A DNA stretch of 64,000 bases from Henricia sp. BOLD:AAB3569 (taxonomy: Eukaryota > Echinodermata > Asteroidea > Spinulosida > Echinasteridae), in contig JBBELK010000298.1 of assembly GCA_037783545.1 (NCBI GenBank), forward strand, positions 248,001 through 312,000, given 5' to 3'. Position numbers and translations under genes: made by a program. Shown here one piece after another: positions 46,086-56,689 of the stretch. The stretch's first letter is position 1; every line of letters starts with the position of its first letter. The notes under the pieces are model-generated. The model saw nothing but the letters and a program-made list of their open reading frames with translations. It was not told the DNA's origin and did no database searches.

Positions 46086-46335
46086 TTGTTTTTTCCTTGC
46101 CATCTACCTATGTGGCCCTGGTTCGAATCCCGTCCGGATCAGTATGTGGATTGGGTTCTCAGTCCCTGCTCGATTCCGTGGGTTTCCCCCACATGTTTAT
46201 GTGAGCATTTCTTCCCGTTCTCTGGCACTTTGCGTGGCCGTGCTGAAGGACCTCAAAGGTGGCTACAGGGCAACTACTTAGGTCGGCTTATCTCAACACC
46301 TAGATTCTGTTAATAAGGACCATACGGGGAAAAAG
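46086..46335 (+). mobile_element. SINE (second family), truncated copy
   Basis: GGCCCTGGTTCGAATCCCGT, GTATGTGGATTGGGTTCTCA, GTGGGTTTCCCCCACATG and GGTGGCTACAGGGCAACTAC follow the order of the copy at 37216-37545. Confidence 0.8.
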
Positions 46336-46639
46336 ATCGTTTCACAAGCTGTATATACGAACACCGTATGTTTGTTATACAATCTCTGCTCTGACACTTG
46401 CATAGGCCATGACAAGCATTAAAATGTCACAAGCTTTCCGACGCTTTGCCACATCTGTGAAAAATTGTCATACAAATAAAACGATGTGGAATTATTATAT
46501 CCGTAAAACAAATGTTCTAGAAAGTATAAAAAGCATGGATTTAAAAAAAAATGTAAATTTGTACAAAAAAAGGAAACATTTTCGTCAAAGTAGTCTCATG
46601 TAAATTTGTACATGTAGCATGCGAGTACAGTTGGTCAGT

Positions 46640-46850
46640 TAAACACTTTACGCCTCTTGGTGGCAGCAGACAGCATTAAGCACGCAAGAGTGATTCACTC
46701 ACTGAGCTCTATTACTTGCTGCGCGCTATAGGCTATGGTTCCGGGCTGTGGTTGACGTGAAAACGCGACGAGAAGGTAAATGTGACCTTAAAACTAACAC
46801 GTTGCCCATTTCTAGGATAAAACTAGCTGCCTTGCCTCAGTTTGTGGATT
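46640..46850. repeat. Dispersed element with ends shared with 51265-52125, short form
   Basis: Left words CTCTTGGTGGCAGCAGACAG and CATTAAGCACGCAAGAGTGA, right words AAAACTAACACGTTGCCCAT and CTAGGATAAA. The same pair bounds about 860 bases at 51265-52125 but only about 210 bases here. Confidence 0.7.
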
Positions 46851-47438
46851 AACGATAATATATATTGCAAGCAAGCACGCATCATATCCACGCAAAATGT
46901 ATGCATTTATGTTTTTTTTCTATCTTTAGTTATACATGTACCACTGATTGTCGTGTTGTCGTAGCGCCCTCTATGGCTTTCTTTAACTGAGGATATAAAT
47001 ATGTGGTTGGACAGTTTTAAAATGTATGTTCACAACCTGAGTAATTGCCTGAGGCGAAGCTGAGGGTACATTATGATTCCCTGAGGGCAGTGGGATTATG
47101 TGAACTGTCTTGGATATTTATGAATAAAAGTGACTCAAAAAACAATAAGCCCGCATTTCATACAACAATGATCAGACCAATAGTTTCTCAATCAAAGCGA
47201 CATGTGATTTTTAATCGGAATTGCCAAAACGTTAAAAACTTCATTTGTCAGAATATTACATGTTATTTCAGTCGCTGAAAGCTATAATTTTAATGTTTAC
47301 TCGACGTGTATTTTGAATAATGCAAGAAAAATATGTACTAAATAATTTAATGCTTGCCTTTATTATAAACGGCAGGAAATATTTATCTTAACAGTTTATA
47401 AAGAAAGATGGATTTAGAAAACACGAGAAAATTGCAGT

Positions 47439-47510
47439 GCCCCGACTGGGATTCGAACCCAGATCCTTGGCATACATGGCCAATTGCTCTACCAACTGAG
47501 CTATCTGGGC
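47439..47510 (-). tRNA. tRNA-Thr (UGU) or tRNA-derived copy
   Basis: The reverse strand folds as a cloverleaf: acceptor GCCCAGA/TCGGGGC (one A-G mismatch at position 5), D arm GCTCAGTTGGTAGAGC, anticodon arm TTGGC-CATGTAT-GCCAA with anticodon TGT, and T arm CTGGG-TTCGAAT-CCCAG. No intron and no genomic CCA, as expected in animals. A TTTT run about 8 bases downstream could end polymerase III transcription. The acceptor mismatch leaves open that it is a pseudogene or SINE head. Confidence 0.72.
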
Positions 47511-47674
47511 ATCCCGCCGGAGCACCACAACAATCTCGTGTTTGCCACTCTTTTTCGAACAATGCAGTGGGGCAAATCCATGCCAACCAATTGGCTACAC
47601 TGCTAGTATCGATAAGTATTTCATCGATATAAGTATTTCATGTAGAATATAGCCTAAATGACCCAAGGACCTTA

Positions 47675-47812
47675 AACATGATGACGTCACGGTTTGTTTA
47701 CATACATGCTTTCCTATGGCCCTATGTAGTCTGGTACCCTGAGACTCCCCATAGATTTGCGCGCATGTAAACAAACCGTGACGTCATTATGTTTCAGGTC
47801 TATTTCAGCGTC
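47675..47812. mobile_element. CRE-containing palindromic MITE, copy 2
   Basis: ATGATGACGTCACGGTTTGT and the mirrored ACAAACCGTGACGTCATTAT arms, with CCCTATGTAGTCTGGTACCC and CTGAGACTCCCCATAGATTT in between (shared with 50914-51050). Confidence 0.82.
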
Positions 47813-48073
47813 TGCGCGATTCCAACATTTTTAGAACCGATTCCGACTCCACGGAGGAATCGCGAGAAAAACACAATAGAAAATACTGCCAAATTTTGCA
47901 GAATACGATACAAAACATTCCTGAAATTTTGTGATTTCTGCATCCATAACGTTCAGAATCGCCAAGATAACGGGAATCGATTCCTCTAAAAGACAGAATT
48001 GCGATTCCGATTCCGAATTCAGAATCGATTGTAATCGATTGTAGAAAGGATTCGCCCACGCCTAGTAAGAGTA

Positions 48074-48227
48074 TAGACGGTATCGAATAGCTGCTATCTC
48101 GTTACTATCTTTGTTACTTAAACTGTTCAACAATGTAGGCATAATTCGTGCAACCATGCATGTCCTCAATGAACAAAGAAACTGCCCCACGAAATGGCGG
48201 CTATTTGATACGGTCTATTGCTGACTA
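48074..48227. mobile_element. 154 bp MITE with TA target duplication, copy 2
   Basis: TAGACGGTATCGAATAGCTG mirrored by CGGCTATTTGATACGGTCTA; TA lies at 48072-48073, and TT follows the other end. Homologous to 12735-12877. Confidence 0.75.
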
Positions 48228-49004
48228 TAATATTGATGGCATTCCAAACCAACTGAAATTGCCTCCAAGATGGCTGCCACACAAGGGTTTATACTTTGCA
48301 CATTAGTCCGAGTACCTTCACCTGGCGTTAGAGTATGATTGGGATATTTTCCATGGGAGTATTATCACATTTGAAAAAAGGTATTTAGGAAACAAATATA
48401 TACATATATAGAAAATTATAAACATACTTTATATTATACACATGGTATAACGTTCGCCAATCTCGTGTTTTAATTACACATGATGGGAGTTATACCTTAT
48501 TTATACATTGAGGAAAATCGTTTGCTGCAAGATTCTTCGTTTATCTAGGTCTGAGACATTGACTCGATTAATCGATTACTCGCAAATAATTAGAATTGGA
48601 ACTCGAAATTAAAGTCCATTACATCTCAATAAGTTTAATCCACGGCATAATGTAATTTGAATCTAAAAAATATAAATAATGCTGCTCAGTATTTTGTGAT
48701 GTTCGAAAGATTTGGAAATGATTTGAATTCTTTTCTCGTTTGGCAAAATATGCCATCAAACAAGTTTTGACGACCTTAAATATATTAAACATATTTTTTA
48801 AAATTATTATTACGGAAGACTATACATGCCAAATACTAAACCTCAAAAACACCTGCGCAGATTTAACCGTTGGAAAAAAGTTAATTTTTGTATAGTTAAT
48901 TACGTGAAACATTTACAGAATTCCTGGCAGATAAATGATTATAGTAGAAATTGAAAAGAATAATTACGTATTATTAATATTGAAAGATTTAACAATAACG
49001 TGTA

Positions 49005-49160
49005 TGAACACCCCTTGTGGCAAGGCTTGCTGCACTAGCCTCTGTAAGAGCCGCTGAGGCAGGGTGCGCCATTGAGCTGTTTCTGAGACTCGCGGCTATA
49101 GGTCAGCTCGTCCCACGCAGGCGTAATGTGTTCAATTAAAAACCCAACAAAATGGGTTTT
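49005..49160. repeat. Dispersed repeat, copy 2 of 9440-9660
   Basis: TGTGGCAAGGCTTGCTGCAC, AGCCTCTGTAAGAGCCGCTG and AGGCAGGGTGCGCCA in the same order as at 9465-9530. Confidence 0.65.
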
Positions 49161-50145
49161 TGGGAACCCTTAAATACATGATTCTCCCAGAAACGGGGGC
49201 GCGTTCAATAGCGCAATACGTATGCATGCCGACAATACCTTCTCCCCAGGAGATGTCATATTTCGTTGCTGTGGGAATCATTTTGTTCAAACGGGTCGAC
49301 CTGGATAAAATTACTGATGCACAACAGTCTTGAAAGCGATTCCAAAATGATTGGTCTATCAGCGACTTGTCATCCACAAGTTCACTGTCTTAAAAAAACT
49401 TCTGTTCTGATCAAAAATTGATATTTTAGGAAAAAACCATGAATGCTAGGATAGGGCGACAAATCGTGTTTAATAAAGCTATATTAGGGCGACGTGCTCA
49501 ATAGGGCGACATTTTGGTGTCGCCCTAATATATATATATTTTTAAATCATTTTTTTAGGTAAAAAAACATTTTTTTAAAAATCGAGAACCATTTTTATTA
49601 GGTCTAGAACTGACTCTCTTAGGTCTGGAAGCATCTCTGGAAGCTTCGGGTAAAAAAATAAGGTGTCATTTTGAGTGACTCTTGCCGAAATTTCGGTGGT
49701 CTCCGGGGAGAGTCTTCCCGAAATGTCGCCCTATTGCGGCATTCAGAGTTCTTTAAATTACGCTTTTTCTTAGGAGAGTATATATCAACCATATTAGGTT
49801 TGTTTGCTTACCCTGCGACGCCTGAAACCCTGAACTCTAGTTTACTTGTCCACAGTCGTTTGAAACCTCAACTAAATCAGCTGGAAAGTCTACCTTCATG
49901 GAACCAATTTACGATTGCTTGCGTATTATAAATACCTTTCTTGACGGTCAAATTTTGATACAAACAGGTTCTTCTGGGTGCACGCCTCGGTACAATTTGA
50001 TGCATATAATATACCCACTTAGCGTACATCCAGTCTATCAGCACAAATAAATTACCCTCAAGTTACCAAAAATCCAGGATTGCACGACTTTGTAAAGGTG
50101 ATTTCGTTTCATCTTCTTGTCTTCTTTTGCTGTCCGTAGCTCATT

Positions 50146-50283
50146 TCACGCACCGAAGAAGAATTCTTTGGCGTGCGGCGCCTCGAATATGATGCCGACA
50201 TTTCCTGCAAAAAGGGCGCAGAGGTACCCAATGAGGAAGATCCGATCGACGACCATTGCGATGTACTTCCAGTCTTCCTTTTC
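50146..50283 (-). CDS. Receptor gene 3, terminal exon (TM4)
   Basis: Acceptor cttcttgtag, phase 0. Encodes [36 protein letters not shown] and the short tail HAKEFFFGA before TGA at 50146-50148. Eleven residues shorter at the C-terminus than the paralogue. Confidence 0.95.
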   Translation of the reverse strand, partial: EKEDWKYIAMVVDRIFLIGYLCALFAGNVGIIFEAPHAKEFFFGA

Positions 50284-53200
50284 CTACAAGAAGAAAAAAA
50301 GAGGAAAAATATACCAGTTGAGCGAGTCTGGTAAGTACCAATGTACACAATAACTCTTTGTGGTTTATATTCACGCAAGTGTCCACCAATATCCCTTCAG
50401 GTTTTGAGTGTCTGTGGCCATTTGTTGCGCTACAAGTTCCCTATTCTTAGTCGAGAAAAAATATGTTAATGAAAACTTTACCAGTTGCCCAAATGCATAG
50501 TTCCGACCTGTCAATCAACCGAACCCGCCGACCAATCACAACAGAGCTAGCAGAGATCACCCACATAGGTCAAAGTGAATGTTTGCAACAACATCACGCG
50601 ATGTTCTGCCCCATACAATTTGTACAGTGTTGTATGCGATCTTCCGGGTGAATGTTTGGTTTCAAGGCCGGTCGTCTCGTTGTTCGAAAGCACGTATTTC
50701 ATGATATGACATCCCTGTATTACTGGCCCTTTACTCTGTGTGTTCTAAGATAAATGTCGACCCTGAAACATGGATACCTTTGAGTTTTCTCCAATGAATC
50801 TGTGCTTTCCGTTGAAATTCCCATTGCTTTGTGCGTTGTGTGTCGCCATTTTGACGATAGCGTGTGAGCCATAGCAACAATATCCAATATTGGAACTATG
50901 CATTCCAATTTGGAATAGACCTGAAACTTAATGATTACATACGTATTTTCCCATGGCCCTACGTACGTCGTCTGGTACCCTGAGACTCCCCATAGATTTG
51001 CATGCATATAAACAAACCGTGGCGTCATTATGTTTCAGGTCCATTCTATTTTTTTCACTGACGGATTCCTTGAGTGACATGACACAAACAGCGCCCTCTC
51101 GCGGCAAGGAAATATTAAATGGTAAAAAGTGCTGTTTTTATAACAACATCTACGTGTAGTGCCTTGTTAGTATACTAATATTGCATATGTTGCAAAGAAT
51201 GCGCCTGAAATAACTCGGGGTCCCTTTCTTCGCGCGAACTGTTCAGGATGTGTCCTATACTCTGTGTCAGTTAACACTTTTCGTCTCTTGGTGGCAGCAG
51301 ACAGCATTAAGCACGCAAGAGTGATTTGCTGTGCGCACTAAGATTGCTTTACTCCACGAAAAGGTAATGCAGTCATTAAAAATGGGTGGAAATCTCCCTT
51401 CACTTGCATGGTTTTCAACAGTATTCCTTTCTTTATATACTCCTTTATCTACTAAGAACATTTTATTCAAAATTTCATCCTGGAAAAGTCAGAAAATTTC
51501 AGTCTTAATCCGAGACTCTTTTTACGCGAAACTGAAAATGAAAGGTCACGTCAATCAACTCGAGCTATGTGTGTGGCGTCATAGCGAGGAGACACACAGA
51601 GCTGATTGACTGACTGTGGTCGTGTACCTAGCTCCTCGCAGCAAACACGTACACGTATGCACGCACGGAACCGCGGATTGTCCACAGAGTTGCAAGTGTT
51701 ACCACCAACAAGGCACGAAGCTGGCATTTTATTGATATCAACAATTTATTTAGTGTAACAACCACGGAGAAATTACACCGAAAACTTTGAAAACTTTTAC
51801 AGAAAAATAACGACTTGTGGTTTATGCTATGCGGAAAGCATGCAACTTGCTTTGCAAAATAGTGACTGTCTCCTCGCTATGACGTGGCGGGGTCAATGCA
51901 TATCATTATGACGTAATCACAACACGGTCTAGTTTATAATGTTTCTCTCTATCTAATATAAAGTCAGCAATAAAAATAAGAAAAACGCAACTTTATCAAG
52001 TAACATCCGTTTTATAAAATAACTTTCTTCCTCGCCAAGTAGCTTCAAGCTTTCAGCCCGGCTTTAAAACTAACACATCACCCATTTCTAGGATAAAGGT
52101 AGCTGTCTTGCCTGTGTCCAGGGTCACACATAGGCCCCTTGCACGGGCGGCCATGACAGGGGGCAGTCACATTGTCACCGTGCATCATGCACGATGTAGG
52201 CTCTTTGTGGATCTATTGTCACATTTAAATAAGAAAACCTGCCCTCTATCATAGCTGCCGGTGCAAATGATCCATAGCATTACTTTTAAAACACATTTAC
52301 CCTTTTTTCGTCCTCTTCGTTTGCACATTGTGAGGTCAGATACATGATTTCTTCAATCGCATTATTAATCATCATAGCCTCGGGACACTCCGCATCAATC
52401 TGTTTCGTAGGTAGATATCGCAGGGGCTGCATACCACCTGTGGTGGGAAAACAAATTAAAATTAATGGGAGCTGTGACTGTATTATTTTATTTTTTGATA
52501 CCAACTATACGCAGAAAAGGTGTCAATTTTGACTCCTGGAAGTTAAAGGTCGTGCACCATAAAAACAGTAGAGATAGTTTAAATTATACCGAACTGGGCA
52601 TAATTCCAAGTCGGAAAATCACCTTGATGCAAATCTGAGTCTGACTCAGTCTCTATTTCATTCTCAAGTTCACTGCGCATGCGCACTGTGTATTGATTGC
52701 CCTTGTTCTCCATAACAATCTTCCTAGCGTCCAGATAGCTAGATGACAATGCGTCTCGGGTGATAGTCACCCCGACGGTACGGTGTCTTAGCGCGTACAT
52801 CTCGGGTCGCTTCATCCCGAGGTACTTGGGCAAGGTGTCTATCATGAGCCACCGTACCCACTTGGGCATGGTGTGAGTCTGCGGCGAGCGGAAGCGGATG
52901 TTTAGGATGAAGACGGTGAAGACGATGGAGGAAGACACGACGACCATGGTGAAGAGAAGGTACTTAACGATCAGCGGAAAGTCCGTGGCGTTAGCCGGGA
53001 TCTGCTGGGTGACTAGGAGCAGGAACACGGCCATTGAGAGCAGCACGGAGGTACACAGGGCCATCTTCTCGCTGATGTCCGGGGGAAGGTAAAACACCAA
53101 CACGGTATTAAATGAGATGAGCCCGCAAGGCATTAGGAGGTAGGCGAAGTAGTACAGCGGCTTCCGGCGAAGGATAAAATCACACGTGATATCTATGTAC

Positions 53201-56200
53201 GGGGTTTCACAACATAGGTACTTCTTGACATTCCGCAAGCATGGCGATCCTTTCATAACCCATTCGCCATTCTCCCAGTAGTCTTTGCGTCCAGCCTCCT
53301 GGTTGAGCGGGACCAGGTCTAAGGCGGTACCGTCATACGTCCAGGAGCCGAACTTCATGGTGCAGTTCTGCTCGTCGAACGGGTAGAAGCGAACGTTGAT
53401 GCGGCAGGAGCTCCGGTAGACGATAGGCGGAAACCATGTTACCGTGCCGTTGTAGCCGATGTTGGCCCACGTCTTGGAGTCGATTCCAAACGGTCCGTCG
53501 GCACTGTGTGAATCAATAGGACACAGGATGTGATTAGTCTGGGTTGGATTCATAAGAGAGATTTTAAGAACAGTATGGTGGTTTTATAGAGCAAAGAGCA
53601 TAGCTGCACAATTCCACGCAAAATGCAATTTTGTTACCAGAAATATCCTATGAGTATAACTTGTTGAATTCCTTAAAGGAGCGTGACTGTCCAGATCACA
53701 TTTTGACCCATATTTCCCACGGGTGTTGGGATTTTGATACCATATCATTTGTCATATTTTTTTCAGTACCATTCTGAAATTTTGCGTTCTCAATCGGTAT
53801 ATTTTCAAGGATATTGTCAAAAAACCCACTGATGTTTTGTAAACTAATTTACAAATGTACGTGTTCCATAAAGCAGTGCAGTGATCACACCAACCTTTCT
53901 GCTTCCACATCCAAATTGGAGATTGCAAATTTCCTGTTTTCTTCCCATGGATAATATTTTGGGGAGGTATTTTACATGATTCTTATGTTAGGAACTAAAT
54001 AAATTTTGTTGAAAAATCTGAACAAGCTCCTTTAAGATTTAAGGCCAGAATAATTCAAACTCCTCAAGTTTCCCTTTCATACAGAGCCAACACACATGGT
54101 GAGTGCACATTTAAGCCCAGATTGACCCAGATTTTCCCAATGCCATGCAGTACACTTGGCCGCCACTAATGTGTATTAGTATTCACTTTGTAATGCTTAT
54201 TCATCATTAGACAGAGAATACTATATCCAAAATTGCAAATGACCAGACTAATTTCCCTCAGGATACCTACTTGTTATAGATCAGTATGTCAGGAATCCAG
54301 ATTTTCTCCGTTGGGACCTTGATGTTTTTTATTCCCCCGAAATCATCCGGGTTCCAAAACAGTTTTGGATCATGCCAAATCTAGGAAATAGGAAAATTCA
54401 GATTGATATGAAAATGATGACAAATGCAATAGTAGATTTGAGATAACAAAATTTCAACCCATTTCATTTGTTTTTAATATGCGTGGTTCTGAAACAAGAA
54501 CCTGGACTGCGTTCGACTTAATACTTAACGTTCGCCACTATATATTGCTTTAATTTGTGTACTCGTCTATGTGTAAAGCTATAGGTAACTGTTGGCGAAC
54601 GTTGAAAATGTTTACATTGAACGCAGCATGGACAGTATGTGTTCGGGTCTCAGTTTTAGAAAATGTGAAAATATGCCGATCGTAAATGTATACTAGTCGT
54701 AAAATTTGTGCAAAATCTATTTTCTCGAAATCGATTAAAACCAGGTATATACGTTGATTCAAAACTTACAGTGAAAACTTTTTCACTTAGAACTCAAGAT
54801 AATATTAAGTTAAAAGTCTGAGTTAAGCACAGGTTTGGGTTAAACATGCACGTTATACTTTCGATGGGAGCTTAATGCATAGTTCCGAGATTGCCCAGTT
54901 AACCCCGCCCCTTAGATATTGTTGCTATGTGCTCACAAGCCATCGCAATAAAATGGCGACACAACGTACAAAGCAACAGGACTCGGCATGGAAAGCACAG
55001 ATTCATTGGAGAAAACACAAAGATATTTATGTTTTAGGGTCGACAGTTACCGTAGCACACAATGAGCGAAGGGCTAGTAATGCAGGGATGACATATATTC
55101 ATAAAAATGCGCTTTCCTACCTTTGAACAGCGAATCGCCCGACATTAAAACCAAAATTCACCCGGTCACTGGCGCATACAACATACAAACTGTATGGGCA
55201 GAAAATCGCGTAATTGTTTGTGATGATTGCATCACTTTGACCTATGTGGGAGCCGTCTGCTAGCTCTGTTGTGATTGGTCGGCGGGTTCGGCTTGATTGA
55301 CAGTTCGGAACTATGCATTATTATCCAAGTCTGACTCTATGTGAGTTGGTCATATTTCATATATGCTGCCTTCATATACCTGTTTCATCCATACTTTGGA
55401 TGTAAATATCTGATTCTTCTCGTCCTGTGATGAGACAAAAAGATTGAAAAGAGAAACATTATATTATGATAACCATTATGTTCGATAAATAAGCACTCGG
55501 GTCGATATTTTTAAATAAAAGTTTTTAAAAAGTATAGTCCTTTTGTGATTTAGGACTAGTCATGCTTGTCTGCAATGAAGGATAGGCTACTTTGGACATG
55601 GTTTATTGCTGAGAGAATATTTTTATCCCACGTAGAAGAAGATTATTCTAAAATGACGCAGTATCTGTCAAATGTTCTCAGACAAGTACTGTATTTTTTC
55701 AGCTTCAAAATATATGCAAAACACGAAGCAGCAAATGGAGCTATTAGTAAAACTCACTAATAGTCGCAACCCGATTCCAGCCATAGAGTTAGATATAGAA
55801 AACTAGAGTCTGCACTGGCTATTCAAGTCACGTGTGTAGACTGTGCCGATGTGGGCGGCGCCATGTTTGCTTAACGCTATGAGTGCAAAATGGGCAACAC
55901 CAACACCAACACCGTTCCCCTTTGCCCACCGAGCACCCATAGCGTTAAGCCAAAATGGCGGCGTCCATATCGGCACATCATGTATTGGGAGTGCGCACTC
56001 TAGTTTTCTATTTCTAGGCCTTAAAAATAACACATTCGCGCTGCGCTCACCGCATTGCATGAGCTCCCAATCGCCGATTATTCCAAAATAGAAAATTCCA
56101 CTCTGGTAACTTGGGGCTTCTCTGATACCTCATTGGCTGCGCGTTGGAGAGGTCAGCGCACCGCGGTCAAAGTTCAACAGATTTGAACTTTGACCCAGCT

Positions 56201-56539
56201 CAAAACGTTTTGCGAGTCGCGATAGGCCGCGCACAAGCGGCAAACCAGTTTGTGTACAAACCAATGGCACAGTCTGATTTTTCCGCGATAGTGTGTATCC
56301 GCCTTTACTCTTTGTAATCGCATCACCAGCGCTGCAATGCTTTGCCTAGACTGGTCGCCGGTCCACAATAGCCTACACACACAACAAACTTACCACATCG
56401 ACAATCTGGGTGACTAGCAAATCGAAATAGACCGTGAGTATATCAGAGGCGTTGACCACCGGTATAGGGCGCGTGTTGTAGCTGTTATTGACAAACAAAT
56501 GGTCGTGCAGACGACCTTCGTCCTCTGATGCAGCACAAC
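50146..56539 (-). CDS. Nicotinic acetylcholine receptor alpha-type subunit, six exons seen, 5' partial
   Basis: Exons in transcript order: 56539-56394, 55424-55380, 54380-54271, 53503-52623, 52437-52301 and 50283-50146; 1457 coding bases in frame, about 484 residues plus a missing signal peptide. Plasma-membrane ligand-gated cation channel subunit. Seen: loop D in SKVWMKQIWHD, loop [14 protein letters not shown], a 13-residue Cys-loop ([11 protein letters not shown]), loop B GSWTYD, loop C YLCCETPY with vicinal cysteines, TM1-TM3, cytoplasmic MA helix [11 protein letters not shown] and TM4 after [12 protein letters not shown]2 reads [16 protein letters not shown] with Val at 13' and Gln at 20'. 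Exon sizes and phases parallel the gene at 12905-42613, so the two are tandem paralogues. The first exon, expected in phase 1 above 56539, was not recognised. Confidence 0.93.
50492..50904. mobile_element. About 413 bp MITE, copy 1 (in the last intron of receptor gene 3)
   Basis: AATGCATAGTTCCGACCTGT at the left and TTGGAACTATGCATT at the right. The inner words CCGACCAATCACAACAGAGC and TGGAGAAAACTCAAAGGTAT-type sequence reappear in reverse at 54874-55319. Confidence 0.82.
50914..51050. mobile_element. CRE-containing palindromic MITE, copy 3
   Basis: AGACCTGAAACTTAATGATT at the left and ATTATGTTTCAGGTCCATTC at the right. The left-arm CRE is mutated here, and the right arm has TGGCGTCA. The middle matches 47675-47812. 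Confidence 0.78.
51265..52125. repeat. Dispersed element, long form, in the last intron of receptor gene 3
   Basis: Begins with CTCTTGGTGGCAGCAGACAG and ends with ACTAACACATCACCCATTTC, the same borders as the short copy at 46640-46850. The inside holds an inverted pair near 51565-51600 (TGTGTGGCGTCATAGCGAGG) and 51870-51890 (CTCCTCGCTATGACGTGGCG). No transposase frame. Confidence 0.65.
52301..52437 (-). CDS. Receptor gene 3, intracellular-loop exon
   Basis: 137 bases; acceptor cccaccacag, donor gtaaat, phase 1 to 0. Encodes [20 protein letters not shown] and [25 protein letters not shown], joining directly to EKEDWKY. Nine bases shorter than the paralogous exon. Confidence 0.93.
52623..53503 (-). 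CDS. Receptor gene 3, large exon (ligand-binding domain, TM1-TM3)
   Basis: 881 bases; acceptor attcacacag, donor gtgatt. Opens by completing Asn, then [19 protein letters not shown]; Cys-loop, [16 protein letters not shown]1 [21 protein letters not shown]2, TM3 and [20 protein letters not shown]. The cytoplasmic end [14 protein letters not shown] is acidic. Confidence 0.97.
53677..54031. mobile_element. piggyBac-type MITE, copy with intact TTAA duplication
   Basis: AGGAGC at the left and GCTCCT at the right, with TTAA on both sides (53673-53676 and 54032-54035). It lies just upstream of receptor exon 52623-53503, in the intron. Homologous to 11171-11519. Confidence 0.85.
54271..54380 (-). 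CDS. Receptor gene 3, loop A exon
   Basis: 110 bases; acceptor tatttcctag, donor gtaggt. Encodes [20 protein letters not shown] then [16 protein letters not shown]; the split codon completes the second Asn of YNN. The canonical WNPDDFGG is intact here. Confidence 0.96.
54505..54632. mobile_element. Palindromic MITE, copy 3 of the CGTTCGCCAAC family
   Basis: CTGCGTTCGACTTAATACTT at the left and TACATTGAACGCAG at the right; inner AACGTTCGCCA mirrored by TGGCGAACGTT. Confidence 0.7.
54874..55319. mobile_element. About 446 bp MITE, copy 2 (inverted relative to 50492-50904)
   Basis: AATGCATAGTTCCGAGATTG at the left and CAGTTCGGAACTATGCATT at the right. GCTCTGTTGTGATTGGTCGG is the reverse of the word near 50530. 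It lies in the intron between receptor exons 55380 and 54380. Confidence 0.82.
55380..55424 (-). CDS. Receptor gene 3, 45-base exon
   Basis: Acceptor tctcatcacag, donor gtatat; encodes [15 protein letters not shown]. Same size, phase and place as 19074-19118. Confidence 0.95.
55781..56020. mobile_element. Hairpin MITE family M1, copy 3
   Basis: CCATAGAGTTAGATATAGAA at the left; GCGCCATGTTTGCTTAACGC and GCGTTAAGCCAAAATGGCGG as inner arms; right end stops after AGTTTTCTATTTCTAGG, so the last bases differ from copy 1. In the intron between receptor exons 2 and 3. Confidence 0.82.
56394..56539 (-). CDS. Receptor gene 3, N-terminal helix exon
   Basis: 146 bases; acceptor tctccctgcag, donor gtaagt. 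After a split codon, encodes [40 protein letters not shown] and [11 protein letters not shown] and NAS are possible glycosylation sites. The phase-1 start requires an upstream signal-peptide exon. Confidence 0.94.
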
Positions 56540-56689
56540 CTGCAGGGAGAAAAGGCGCCAAAAAATAAGACAAATCGATATGGAATTTCCCGTTTGGATG
56601 CACGCGACATGTGCAACGTGGGAATTTGTATTCCAAAGGTGGATTTGGCTGTCGTTGTATGAGTATCGTTCATAGTTTTGTAACCTTCT

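Larger units (their letters stand above)
42614..50145. other. Intergenic region between the two receptor genes
   Basis: No supported protein-coding exon. Contains a nested MITE pair (44822-45330), a SINE (46086-46335), a repeat end pair (46640-46850), a tRNA-Thr-like gene (47439-47510), a CRE MITE (47675-47812), a TA MITE (48074-48227) and a dispersed repeat (49005-49160). Stretches 43100-44800, 45340-45850 and 48250-49000 show nothing recognisable. Confidence 0.6.

Noticed and set aside
50109-50389. Two longer - strand frames overlapping the TM4 exon of receptor gene 3
   Set aside because: They are out-of-frame shadows; the real frame [14 protein letters not shown] begins at the acceptor and matches the paralogue.
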